Of a stretch of 64,000 bases of DNA, positions 40,885-53,245 are shown one piece after another. A program made the position numbers and the translations under genes. The stretch is taken from NCBI GenBank assembly GCA_025617745.1, contig CM046861.1, positions 16,217,563 to 16,281,562 of the forward strand. The letters run 5' to 3'. Source of the stretch: Heliocidaris erythrogramma (taxonomy: Eukaryota > Echinodermata > Echinoidea > Camarodonta > Echinometridae). The notes under the pieces were generated by a model. The model was not told the DNA's origin. It saw only the letters and a list, made by a program, of their open reading frames with translations, and did not search any database. Position 1 is the first letter of the stretch. Each line of letters starts with the position of its first letter.

Positions 40885-43800
40885 GCGTGTGAAATATTCA
40901 GCTTTATGATGGTATATGCCACATACCGGGGCAAGATGTCTGGATCTTACTATTTTAAATTAGTCCTTTAGACACCACATAAATAACCCGGCTTCCAAAG
41001 AAGAGTCAGTCGGCATAATGATTGCAAAATACAGTGGTTAAATAAAAGCTCTCTCAAATTTCCATCGACATTTTTTATTCTTAGTTAATTTACTAAATGA
41101 ATGCTGAAGATATCAGCTTTCGGGTAGTAAATGCCACATACTGGGGACATATTACACTCCGCATTAGAGCGCTCGTATTGTATTATGGAGCTTCGTAACT
41201 CAATAATGAAGTGCTGAAGAAAAAGTGTTATAAATGTTCGCAAGACATTTCATATTCTTAGCTGATTACACCATGAAATAGAGGAGATATTCAGCTTTAT
41301 CATGGTATAAGTCGCTATGCTTAGCAAGTTGTCTGGATCTTACTGTTTAAACTTCAACACGGCTATATTCTCGGTATTATTACGCTTCGCATGAACAATA
41401 CCACCAGTGCAATATTCTATGCAGCTTCACGTAACTCAATAATGAAGTTCGGAAGATAAAGTGTTATAAATGTTCGCAAGACATTTCATATTCTTAGCTG
41501 ATTACACCATGAAAAAGAGGAGATATTCAGCTTCATCATGGTATAGGTCACTATGCTTAGCAAGTTGTCTGGATCTTACTGTTTAAACTTCAACACGGCA
41601 CATATTCTCGAAATATTACACTTCGTATGAACATTAGCGCCAGTGCGGTATTACATGCGGCTTCACGTTACTCAATAATGAAGTTCGGAAGATAAAGTGT
41701 TATAAATGTTCGCAAGACATTTCATATTCTTAGCTGATTACACCATGAAATAGAGGTGATATTCAGCTTTATCATGGTATAGGTCACTATGCTTAGCAAG
41801 TTGTCTGGATCTTACTGTTTAAACCTCAACACGGCACATATTCTCGAAATATTACACTCCGCATTAGAGCGCTCGTACTGTATTATGGAGATTCGTAACT
41901 CAATAATGAAGTTGTGCAGCAAAAGTGTTATAAATGTTCGCAAGACATTTCATATTCTTAGCTGATTACACCATGAAATAGAGGGGATATTCAGCTTTAT
42001 CATGGTATAACTCACTATGCTTAGCAAGTTGTCTGGATCTTACTGTTTAAACTTTAACACGGCACATATTCCCGAAATATTACACTTCGTATGAACAATA
42101 GCGCCAGTGCGGTATTACGGGGCTTCACCTTACTCAATAATGAAGTTCGGCAGAAATAGTGTTGTAAATGTTCGCAAGACATTTCATATTCTTAGCTGAT
42201 TACACCATGAAATAGAGGTGATATTCAGCTTTATCATGGTATAGGTCACTATGCTTAGCAAGTTGTCTGGATCTTACTGTTTAAACTTCAACACGGTATA
42301 TATTCTCGATATTATTACGCTTCGCATGAACAATAGCGCCAGCGCTATATTCTATGCAGCTTCACGTAACTCAATAATGACGTTCTGCAGAAAAAGTGTT
42401 ATAAATGTTCGCAAGACATTTCATATTCTTAGCTGATTACACCATGAAATAGAGGGGATATTCAGCTTTATCATGGTATAGGTCACTATGCTTAGCAAGT
42501 TGTCTGGATCTTACTGTTTAAACCTCAACACGGCACATATTCTCGAAATATTACACTCCGCATTAGAGCGCTCGTACTGTATTATGGAGATTCGTAACTC
42601 AATAATGAAGTTGTGCAGCAAAAGTGTTATAAATGTTCGCAAGACATTTCATATTCTTAGCTGATTACACCATGAAATAGAGGAGATATTCAGCTTTATC
42701 ATGGTATAGGTCACTATGCTTAGCAAGTTGTCTGGATCTTACTGTTTAAACTTCAACACGGTATATATTCTCGATATTATTACGCTTCGCATGAACAATA
42801 GCGCCAGCGCTATATTCTAAGCAGCTTCACGTAACTCAATAATGACGTTCTGCAGAAAAAGTGTTATAAATGTTCGCAAGACATTTCATATTCTTAGCTG
42901 TTTACACCATGAAAAAGAGGAGATATTCAGCTTTATCATGGTATAACTCACTATGCTTAGCAAGTTGTCTGGATCTTACTGTTTAAACTTCAACACGGCA
43001 CATATTCTCGATATTATTACGCTTCGCATGAACAATAGCGCCAGTGCAATATTCTATGCAGCTTCACGTAACTCAATAATGAAGTTCGGAAGATAAAGTG
43101 TTATAAATGTTCGCAAGACATTTCATATTCTTAGCTGATTACACCATGAAATAGAGGTGATATTCAGCTTTATCATGGTATAGGTCACTATGCTTAGCAA
43201 GTTGTCTGGATCTTACTGTTTAAACTTCAACACGGCACATATTCTCGAAATATTACACTTCGTATGAACATTAGCGCCAGTGCGGTATTACATGCGGCTT
43301 CACGTTACTCAATAATGAAGTTCGGAAGATAAAGTGTTATAAATGTTCGCAAGACATTTCATATTCTTAGCTGATTACACCATGAAATAGAGGTGATATT
43401 CAGCTTTATCATGGTATAGGTCACTATGCTTAGCAAGTTGTCTGGATCTTACTGTTTAAACCTCAACACGGCACATATTCTCGAAATATTACACTCCGCA
43501 TTAGAGCGCTCGTACTGTATTATGGAGATTCGTAACTCAATAATGAAGTTGTGCAGCAAAAGTGTTATAAATGTTCGCAAGACATTTCATATTCTTAGCT
43601 GATTACACCATGAAATAGAGGGGATATTCAGCTTCATCATGGTATAACTCACTATGCTTAGCAAGTTGTCTGGATCTTACTGTTTAAACTTCAACACGGC
43701 ACATATTCCCGAAATATTACACTTCGTATGAACAATAGCGCCAGTGCGGTATTACGGGGCTTCACCTTACTCAATAATGAAGTTCGGCAGAAATAGTGTT

Positions 43801-46800
43801 GTAAATGTTCGCAAGACATTTCATATTCTTAGCTGATTACACCATGAAATAGAGGTGATATTCAGCTTTATCATGGTATAGGTCACTATGCTTAGCAAGT
43901 TGTCTGGATCTTACTGTTTAAACTTCAACACGGTATATATTCTCGATATTATTACGCTTCGCATGAACAATAGCGCCAGCGCTATATTCTATGCAGCTTC
44001 ACGTAACTCAATAATGACGTTCTGCAGAAAAAGTGTTATAAATGTTCGCAAGACATTTCATATTCTTAGCTGATTACACCATGAAATAGAGGGGATATTC
44101 AGCTTTATCATGGTATAGGTCACTATGCTTAGCAAGTTGTCTGGATCTTACTGTTTAAACCTCAACACGGCACATATTCTCGAAATATTACACTCCGCAT
44201 TAGAGCGCTCGTACTGTATTATGGAGCTTCGTAACTCAATAATGAAGTTGTGCAGCAAAAGTGTTATAAATGTTCGCAAGACATTTCATATTCTTAGCTG
44301 ATTACACCATGAAATAGAGGGGATATTCAGCTTTATCATGGTATAGGTCACTATGCTTAGCAAGTTGTCTGGATCTTACTGTTTAAACTTCAACACGGTA
44401 TATATTCTCGATATTATTACGCTTCGCATGAACAATAGCGCCAGCGCTATATTCTAAGCAGCTTCACGTAACTCAATAATGACGTTCTGCAGAAAAAGTG
44501 TTATAAATGTTCGCAAGACATTTCATATTCTTAGCTGTTTACACCATGGAAAAGAGGAGATATTCAGCTTTATCATGGTATAACTCACTATGCTTAGCAA
44601 GTTGTCTGGATCTTACTGTTTAAACTTCAACACGGCACATATTCTTGAAATAATATACACTCCGCATTAAAGCGCTCGTATTGTATTATGGAGCTTCGTA
44701 ACTCAATAATGAAGTTCTGCAGAAAAAAAGTGTTATAAATGCTCGCAAGACATTTCATATTCTTAGCTGTTTACACCATGAAAAAGAGGAGATATTCAGC
44801 TTCATCATGGTATAACTCACTATGCTTAGCAAGTTGTCTGGATCTTACTGTTTAAACTTCAACACGGCACATATTCCCGAAATATTACACTTCGTATGAA
44901 CAATAGCGCCAGTGCGGTATTACGGGGCTTCACCTTACTCAATAATGAAGTTCGGCAGAAATAGTGTTGTAAATGTTCGCAAGACATTTCATATTCTTAG
45001 CTGATTACACCATGAAATAGAGGAGATATTCAGCTTTATCATGGTATAGGTCACTATGCTTAGCAAGTTGTCTGGATCTTACTGTTTAAACCTCAACACG
45101 GCACATATTCTCGAAATATTACACTCCGCATTAGAGCGCTCGTACTGTATTATGGAGCTTCGTAACTCAATAATGAAGTTCGGCAGAAATAGTGTTGTAA
45201 ATGTTCGCAAGACATTTCATATTCTTAGCTGATTACACCATGAAATAGAGGGGATATTCAGCTTTATCATGGTATAGGTCACTATGCTTAGCAAGTTGTC
45301 TGGATCTTACTGTTTAAACTTCAACACGGTATATATTCTCGATATTATTACGCTTCGCATGAACAATAGCGCCAGCGCTATATTCTATGCAGCTTCACGT
45401 AACTCAATAATGACGTTCTGCAGCAAAAGTGTTATAAATGTTCGCAAGACATTTCATATTCTTAGCTGATTACACCATGAAATAGAGGGGATATTCAGCT
45501 TTATCATGGTATAGGTCACTATGCTTAGCAAGTTGTCTGGATCTTACTGTTTAAACCTCAACACGGCACATATTCTCGAAATATTACACTCCGCATTAGA
45601 GCGCTCGTACTGTATTATGGAGATTCGTAACTCAATAATGAAGTTGTGCAGCAAAAGTGTTATAAATGTTCGCAAGACATTTCATATTCTTAGCTGATTA
45701 CACCATGAAATAGAGGGGATATTCAGCTTTATCATGGTATAGGTCACTATGCTTAGCAAGTTGTCTGGATCTTACTGTTTAAACTTCAACACGGCATATA
45801 TTCTCGATATTATTACGCTTCGCATGAACAATAGCGCCAGCGCTATATTCTATGCAGCTTCACGTAACTCAATAATGACGTTCTGCAGAAAAAGTGTTAT
45901 AAATGTTCGCAAGACATTTCATATTCTTAGCTGTTTACACCATGAAATAGAGGAGATATTCAGCTTTATCATGGTATAACTCACTATGCTTAGCAAGTTG
46001 TCTGGATCTTACTGTTTAAACTTCAACACGGCACATATTCTTGAAATAATATACACTCCGCATTAAAGCGCTCGTATTGTATTATGGAGCTTCGTAACTC
46101 AATAATGAAGTTCTGCAGAAAAAAGTGTTATAAATGCTCGCAAGACATTTCATATTCTTAGCTGTTTACACCATGAAAAAGAGGAGATATTCAGCTTTAT
46201 CATGGTATAACTCACTATGCTTAGCAAGTTGTCTGGATCTTACTGTTTAAACTTCAACACGGCACATATTCCCGAAATATTACACTTCGTATGAACAATA
46301 GCGCCAGTGCGGTATTACGGGGCTTCACCTTACTCAATAATGAAGTTCGGCAGAAATAGTGTTGTAAATGTTCGCAAGACATTTCATATTCTTAGCTGAT
46401 TACACCATGAAATAGAGGAGATATTCAGCTTTATCATGGTATAGGTCACTATGCTTAGCAAGTTGTCTGGATCTTACTGTTTAAACCTCAACACGGCACA
46501 TATTCTCGAAATATTACACTCCGCATTAGAGCGCTCGTACTGTATTATGGAGCTTCGTAACTCAATAATGAAGTTGTGCAGCAAAAGTGTTATAAATGTT
46601 CGCAAGACATTTCATATTCTTAGCTGATTACACCATGAAATAGAGGGGATATTCAGCTTTATCATGGTATAGGTCACTATGCTTAGCAAGTTGTCTGGAT
46701 CTTACTGTTTAAACTTCAACACGGTATATATTCTCGATATTATTACGCTTCGCATGAACAATAGCGCCAGCGCTATATTCTATGCAGCTTCACGTAACTC

Positions 46801-48630
46801 AATAATGACGTTCTGCAGAAAAAGTGTTATAAATGTTCGCAAGACATTTCATATTCTTAGCTGTTTACACCATGAAATAGAGGAGATATTCAGCTTCATC
46901 ATGGTATAACTCACTATGCTTAGCAAGTTGTCTGGATCTTACTGTTTAAACTTCAACACGGCACATATTTGAAATAATATACACTCCGCATTAAAGCGCT
47001 CGTATTGTATTATGGAGCTTCGTAACTCAATAATGAAGTTCTGCAGAAAAAAGTGTTATAAATGCTCGCAAGACATTTCATATTCTTAGCTGTTTACACC
47101 ATGAAAAGAGGAGATATTCAGCTTTATCATGGTATAGGTCACTATGCTTAGCAAGTTGTCTGGATCTTACTGTTTAAACCTCAACACGGCACATATTCTC
47201 GAAATATTACACTCCGCATTAGAGCGCTCGTACTGTATTATGGAGATTCGTAACTCAATAATGAAGTTGTGCAGCAAAAGTGTTATAAATGTTCGCAAGA
47301 CATTTCATATTCTTAGCTGATTACACCATGAAATAGAGGGGATATTCAGCTTTATCATGGTATAGGTCACTATGCTTAGCAAGTTGTCTGGATCTTACTG
47401 TTTAAACTTTAACACGGCACATATTCCCGAAATATTACACTTCGTATGAACAATAGCGCCAGTGCAGTATTACGGGGCTTCACCTTACTCAATAATGAAG
47501 TTCGGCAGAAATAGTGTTGTAAATGTTCGCAAGACATTTCATATTCTTAGCTGATTACACCATGAAATAGAAGAGATATTCAGCTTTATCATGGTATAGG
47601 CCACTATGCTTAGCAAGTTGTCTGGATCTTACTGTTTAAACTTCAACACGGCACATATTCTTGAAATAATATACACTCCGCATTAAAGCGCTCGTATTGT
47701 ATTATGGAGCTTCGTAACTCAATAATGAAGTTCTGAAGAAAAAGTGTGTAAATGTTCGCAAGACATTTCATATTCTTAGCTGATTACACCATGAAATAGA
47801 AGAGATATTCAGCTTTATCATGGTATAGGCCACTATGCTTAGCAAGTTGTCTGGATCTTACTGTTTAAACTTTAACACGGCACATATTCCCGAAATATTA
47901 CACTTCGTATGAACAATAGCGCCAGTGCGGTATTACGGGGCTTCACCTTACTCAATAATGAAGTTCGGCAGAAATAGTGTTGTAAATGTTCGCAAGACAT
48001 TTCATATTCTTAGCTGATTACACCATGAAATAGAGGAGATATTCAGCTTTATTATGGTATAGGTCGCTATGCTTAGCAAGTTGTCTGGATCTTACTGTTT
48101 AAACTTCAACACGGCACATATTCTTGAAATAATATACACTCCGCATTAAAGCGCTCGTATTGTATTATGGAGCTTCGTAACTCAATAATGAAGTTCGGAA
48201 GAAAAAGTGTTGTAAATGTTCGCAAGACATTTCATATTCTTAGCTGATTACACCAAGAAGTAGAGAAGATATTCAGCTTTATCGTGGTATAGGTCACTAT
48301 GCTTAGCAAGTTGTCTGGATCTTACTGTTAAAACTTGAACACGGCACATATTCTCGATATTATTACGTTTCGTATGAACAATAGCGCCAGTGCGGTAATA
48401 CGGGGCTTCACCTTACTCAATAATGAAGTTCGGCAGAAATAGTGTTGTAAATGTTAGCAAGACATTTCATATTCTTAGCTGATTACACCATGAAATAAAA
48501 GGGATATTCAGCTTTGTCATGGTATAGGTCACTATGCTTAGCAAGTTGTCTGGATCTTACTGTTTAAACTTCACCCCGGCACATAGTCTCGAAATATTAC
48601 ACTCCGCCTTAAATCGCTTGTATTGTATTA
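40885..48630 (+). repeat. Satellite array, left arm (~228-237-bp monomer)
   Basis: GCTTAGCAAGTTGTCTGG recurs about every 228-237 bp (41319, 41555, 41791, 42019, 42253, 42490, 42718 and onward). Each monomer has a conserved half (TATAAATGTTCGCAAGAC, GATATTCAGCTTTATCATGG, TTACTGTTTAAAC) and a variable half of at least three types. A seven-monomer block is repeated with a 1637-bp shift (about 41360-42980 and 43000-44620). Shorter shifts of 465 and 930 bp occur near 45.3-46.9 kb. The first monomers (40.9-41.2 kb) are the most diverged. Confidence 0.95.
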
Positions 48631-51561
48631 CTACATTGGTAGTAAATCTCTCTCCAAAAGCTCTCTAAGCATTAAGCTTCTGATTCCGGACAGAGTGTCT
48701 GATTTCGAATCGAATGTCAGTCGTTTACCTTTCATTAGAGATCGACCATACATGCAGATAAAAGTTCCGCAATTATTAGCATCGTTCTGGGTTGGGAACC
48801 CACTTGGGACAACTATCTTCCATCGACTGATATTATCATGTAGATAGAAGGAATCTACATCAGTTCTAAGTGCACGAAGATACTCACACAAGTAGATAGC
48901 TCTATTTGCAGCCATTATTGTTGCTTCAGATGCACCACCCATTGGATCCATGATAGATAAAATGAAATAATTGGGCTCTACCACAAAAAGAACCCAGTGC
49001 TTACTGTAGGAAAATGGAATTAAAACTAGGTTCCTAAGTACCCAGTTTCGTGTCCTGTTCAGAAGGCTAGCCTCTCGAGCATACCAGTTTTGAGATCTGT
49101 TACAAGTTATTTTGCTGCCTGCCCAGCAAGCATTCATTAACAATATTTCATCACGAGAAGATCCTATGCTATCTCTAACAAAATTCAAATAAGCGTCAAT
49201 AACAGCGTCATTAAACCAATTATCACTTGCAAGAATGGACAAATCTCGCTTGTGCAATTCAAACTTGCCTACTTTGTGACATTGAGGCAGGATTTCGTCA
49301 TAGAATGTGGGATATAGTTCAAGAATTTCGCTATTAAATCCGTGAGGCAAGTTTACAAATACACCTACCGGGTATGGATTTTCTGAAATACTTATTTTCC
49401 TGAAAACGTTGGGGGTTTGGACAGCATTATATGTTAGCAACATGTTTCTCCCATGCACAATCTCAATTAGTTCATCCAGTTTAGTGTTGGATTTTTGATT
49501 GCCATCTTCCAGGAAAGTCTGCTTCCCAACTCTTCGATATTTCTTTACACCATCAGCGTCAAATACCGTCACAAAGCGAAGCTTGTAAGATCTCTGCCCA
49601 AATTCTTTTGAACATGCTGTTAGTGAATCTTCAATATTAAATCGGGTTCTGTCGTTAATTGCCCCTACAATACCATTAGCAGAGGTAGCAATTTTGTACT
49701 TTCGTACAATGTGTTCTCTATCGCATTTGCATACAGATTTTTTCATCATGTTATGAGAGCGCATTACATTCTCAACGGATATATCGAGACTATGAAAATG
49801 TTCAAAAAATGGTATTATGTCTACATAGTCTGATACCCATTGTTTGCAATTTAAACATTCGTCACGACATAGAACTTTGATTGCTGTATCTATGTTTTTT
49901 TGATGTAATTCAAATAATCCAGCCTTCACAAGTTCTTGCATAGTCTTAAAATTGAGCTCTTGAATGTCATCATTTCCTGAAGGCATAACAGAAATCAAAT
50001 CATTGGTCACCGTATTTAAATTTTGGCTCTCTGATGAAACACACATCTCTAACGTTTTATGGTAAATTGCTATATACGCAGACCTGTCTGAGTCATTTTG
50101 ATTTGTTTCATCGTCTACAAGACGTCGGACACGATCGTCATCAATGAGCACGTACCGATCTTGTGTCTTGACTACTGAGGTGTAGTGCCCTAAATTGGCG
50201 AAATTGCCGTGGTGGCGTATAACAGAAACTAACTCATAGTTGGACACTGATTTTCCAGTATCAACAGAGATTTTTTCTTGCACATTAACTCTTGAATTAA
50301 GCTTCAACATATGACCACTATCTGTAGTCAAGCCAGTCGATCTTTGAATTTGCATGATTAGCATATCTGGACAATGTATGATATCTCTAGAAAGTTCGGC
50401 AGTTTGACTAGAACATTTATTGCATTTAAATTTTATTTTCTCTTTATGCTTCATCTGCCTAATGATTATATCTTGAATAGACAATCGCTGATCTTTCGCA
50501 CTTGGAATAGTCAATGTCCATACATTCTCATGCTCAAGTGTCAATGTTGTATTTTTGCACAAAATGCAAGTTTTTTGAACTTGCCAGGTTCCATTACATA
50601 ATTTCGTAAGTCCACAAGTCCGTAAGAAAGGGATTATCAAACTAACAATAAATTCATGAGCATCTTGTTGATTTCCAATACGAAAATGACATGCATTGCT
50701 TACAGCATAAAGGGCACTACTTAGCTCGTCTATGAGTAGGGTGGAACCGTTTTGCATTGACAAGCGTTTTAACAGTTTAAAAACCTCCTCAAATGCTTTG
50801 TTTTTCGTATCGTCATCGGTTAAACATGGGATGCTGTCAAAGTCTTCAAGGACAGAACGGAGTGGAGAAAATGCAAGTATTGCCTGAATAACTGAATTGA
50901 ACCAGCAGTTATTTAGGCCGTTTTGTATCCCGCTTAAATGGGCAAATTGACCCTTCTGTCTCTGAATGTATTTCAGTGGATTTTTTTTAGGGGCTCTCTG
51001 GTAAACGCCAACCTTTTTACGATTGGTCTTTTTATTCCACTCTTCTTTAATGGTTACAGTTGCGCTTGGTCTGATTGAAGTCTCTGATGAATTCAGTGTA
51101 ACATCTTGATCATTATCAACCAAGGGAGAAGATATTGGATTGACGACATCCGAACACAGAGGGACAGTATCTCTTTCTTCACTTGATATACCAAGAGACA
51201 ATGATCGCTTTTTCCTACCAGAAACCCTCGTTGATTGGTCGTTATGACTCCTTTCGATACCCCTAAGATCATGCGCCAGAACTGCAATAAATTCATCAAC
51301 CCTGTTTATTTTCCGCGTACCTAACTGAATATTTTTCAGAACGCCCATTCGTTGTTCTGCATGACCAGTTGTTTTTGGCAATAGAGATATCTCAGTCTTG
51401 TAATCTGTGTAGGATTTGTTCTGATTATATTTATATCTGGACAGGTCTCCTAGCAAAATACTGGACCACAGTATACATGTTGGTAGAAGGTCTTTTAGAA
51501 GTTTACGATAGAGTTCTTCATTGAAGTCTGGATTATCTGGCACTGAAAGCTGCTCTGACAT
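48631..51561 (-). CDS. Exon E, C-terminal part: USP deubiquitinase plus Ulp1 protease (976 aa)
   Basis: One intact frame; the frame is also open for about 45 nt upstream of the ATG, joining the transposase. Residues ~20-105 look like the transposase C-terminus (LLPTCILWSSILLGDLSRY, HAEQRMGVLKN). Residues ~210-502 are a USP (C19) domain: Cys219 in GLNNCWFNS, QQDAHEF at 298-304, zinc ligands CILC (332-335) and CNKC (380-383), His459 in GHYTSV and the acidic D474-D476. Residues ~770-940 are a Ulp1/SENP (C48) domain: DNWFNDAVIDAYL, His855 in KHWVLFV, Asp872 in MDPMGG, Gln925 and Cys931 in NNCGTFICMY. Both catalytic sets are complete. The stop is at 48631, at the satellite junction. Probable roles are removing ubiquitin and SUMO-like tags from transposase or host factors; that is inference. 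Confidence 0.85.
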   Translation of the reverse strand: MSEQLSVPDNPDFNEELYRKLLKDLLPTCILWSSILLGDLSRYKYNQNKSYTDYKTEISLLPKTTGHAEQRMGVLKNIQLGTRKINRVDEFIAVLAHDLRGIERSHNDQSTRVSGRKKRSLSLGISSEERDTVPLCSDVVNPISSPLVDNDQDVTLNSSETSIRPSATVTIKEEWNKKTNRKKVGVYQRAPKKNPLKYIQRQKGQFAHLSGIQNGLNNCWFNSVIQAILAFSPLRSVLEDFDSIPCLTDDDTKNKAFEEVFKLLKRLSMQNGSTLLIDELSSALYAVSNACHFRIGNQQDAHEFIVSLIIPFLRTCGLTKLCNGTWQVQKTCILCKNTTLTLEHENVWTLTIPSAKDQRLSIQDIIIRQMKHKEKIKFKCNKCSSQTAELSRDIIHCPDMLIMQIQRSTGLTTDSGHMLKLNSRVNVQEKISVDTGKSVSNYELVSVIRHHGNFANLGHYTSVVKTQDRYVLIDDDRVRRLVDDETNQNDSDRSAYIAIYHKTLEMCVSSESQNLNTVTNDLISVMPSGNDDIQELNFKTMQELVKAGLFELHQKNIDTAIKVLCRDECLNCKQWVSDYVDIIPFFEHFHSLDISVENVMRSHNMMKKSVCKCDREHIVRKYKIATSANGIVGAINDRTRFNIEDSLTACSKEFGQRSYKLRFVTVFDADGVKKYRRVGKQTFLEDGNQKSNTKLDELIEIVHGRNMLLTYNAVQTPNVFRKISISENPYPVGVFVNLPHGFNSEILELYPTFYDEILPQCHKVGKFELHKRDLSILASDNWFNDAVIDAYLNFVRDSIGSSRDEILLMNACWAGSKITCNRSQNWYAREASLLNRTRNWVLRNLVLIPFSYSKHWVLFVVEPNYFILSIMDPMGGASEATIMAANRAIYLCEYLRALRTDVDSFYLHDNISRWKIVVPSGFPTQNDANNCGTFICMYGRSLMKGKRLTFDSKSDTLSGIRSLMLRELLERDLLPM

Positions 51562-51584
51562 TTCTTCGCGCGATATCGTTTCCT

Positions 51585-52305
51585 TCAGTTTTGCCGTCTG
51601 GTCATTAAAAATGTTTTGAAGGGAGAAGGTATCATGTTTAAAAAGTCTGCCTCAGTAGATATAAATGAGATAGACTCATCTTCTTCCCCAGCAACAAAGT
51701 CAGTGTTGTCATTTTCAGATTCGTTCTGTCTATAATCAAAGGTCTTGTTCCCAAGATTATCAATAGCATCGTGCAACTTCTTAGCATGTTCTAAGAAAAA
51801 ATCATTTTTGTGTTGAGATAGTAGTACAACAGCTAAGCTATTGAAAATGTAGACAAATTCTTCCCAATAAATGGCATTCAATAATAAACTAATCGCGTAT
51901 GACACAAATCGGGAATGTCTGCTATGAGCTTTACACAGATTCTTTACATTCTTCATAAAGTGACTGGTACATGCGTGAGGAACTGTTAGGTGTCTGAAAT
52001 CACAGTCCATTCCCTTCCCAGTAACGATTCTCCAGGCTCGCTCCATGAACCCGGACAAGTTATTACAATTAAATATTTTGATTGTTCCCATCAGAAACAC
52101 CCAGGCCCTGTCACTGCAAATCATCTTCGGCCGACAGAGATTTGAATGTCCGAATATTTTTTTCTCTGCGGCTCGGAAAACATTGATCCAGTCTAGAATT
52201 GCGGGCTCAGAGTGATCTTCGCTAATCATCCAAGCAAGTGGAAGTGTGTGCCCTTTACCATTCTTTGGTCCTATGCAAAGTTCATAGTACAGTAAACGTT
52301 TTTTA
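51585..52305 (-). pseudogene. Exon E: MULE transposase core
   Basis: It reads NKKRLLYYELCIGPKNGKG, then PLAWMISEDHSEPAILDW. The likely second catalytic Asp is in PKMICSDRAWVFLMG (52110-52112). The MULE-type C-x2-H signature follows in VPHACTSHFMKNVKNL. A conserved-looking Glu pair (IYWEEF, about 51860) is a candidate for the third catalytic residue. The frame stops at 51585 (TGA), but a -1 shift near the A5/T5 run at about 51602-51606 leads into the next frame without a gap. Confidence 0.72.
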
Positions 52306-53245
52306 TTAAAGTAGAACACTAATGATTTTAAATATTGGCTTAATAGTTATTATTGCATAGATGGCATAAATTAAACAAGGTTATCCAAATTTAAAGCTTG
52401 GAAACATTTGAATTAATGATTATTATCAATTATAAAACGGTAAAATACAGCCCCCGATATAGCAGCTGAAAAGCTCCTTGAACGCTGCTGAGATGTGTGA
52501 CGACACAAGAGGGGCGAGTCCTGTCTAAGCAGACGATGTCCCATAACATTATACACATTTTTCAGTGCCTGTTTTGTCATCTCCTCTTCACTTATTTCTC
52601 TTACTTGACTAGCGTCAGTCTTAATGTTAGTCTGTTGCCTCACTCTTAACTTCGTGTATGGTATTATTTTGATGAAAAATGCAGCGTTAAAAAAATAAAG
52701 GAATCAGTCACTTGTAAACAAAATAAGACGGCATTGTATTTTCAGCTGCTTGCACCAGGGCATGTTCGGCGTTTCAAGAGGGAACGAATACCATCCAGCT
52801 ATTATTCGCAGGGCTTTTCAATTTGAAAATGGGGTTTATTTCATTGATCATTGACCCTTCTCCTGTGTATTTACAATCAAACGGTTTTAGTTATCAGAAT
52901 CAGTTCACTTTCCCTTTTAGAATGGTGTGAAATAAGGTCATGTTTAAATGTACCAAACTCTTTATAATTTGATAAATAATTGCATTGCAATTACGTTCAT
53001 TCATTATAGGACGTCGTCTGCTTAAGCAGGATCGATCCCTCGTATGACGACATCAAAACATCGCTATATTTCTGGCGAATCCTCGGATATTCCACATGCT
53101 GAGAAGAGCTTTTATTTATGTTGTTTTTATAATCATCATATACGCAGTTGACATAAAACTTATACGATTGCCATCTGTAAGCTTCCCAATTTCTAGTGAT
53201 ACATTAATTGCAATATTTGTGATTTTCTTGAGTGTTCTACTTTAA
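52306..53245 (-). mobile_element. TTAA-flanked element, copy 3, inside the transposase
   Basis: TTAA at both borders, with inverted ends AGTAGAACACT / AGTGTTCTACT. It is homologous to 22626-23692 and 30586-31530. Removing the element with one TTAA rejoins the transposase in frame (CVRSSL to NKKRLLYY), so this is a clean insertion between the first and second catalytic Asp. It carries the short frame EEEMTKQALKNVYNVMGHRL, of unknown meaning. Confidence 0.88.

Noticed and set aside
42251-46909. Repeated 61-76-codon frames MLSKLSG... in the satellite
   Set aside because: They occur only in monomers of one variable-half type. Other types break the frame, and the same frame appears in both arms simply because the monomer is repeated. 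Not counted as a gene family.
40885-48630. CRISPR-like regular repeats
   Set aside because: The period is ~230 bp, the 'spacers' belong to a few repeated types, and the context is eukaryotic. It is a satellite.
49700-51300. Extra short frames antisense or overlapping the USP-Ulp1 frame
   Set aside because: They are overprinted shadows of a frame with two complete protease domains.
51585-52319. KDZ (Kyakuja-Dileera-Zisupton) transposase
   Set aside because: These elements can also carry Ulp1 domains, but the CSDRAW and CTSHFMKN signatures fit MULE better. The assignment should still be tested by profile search.
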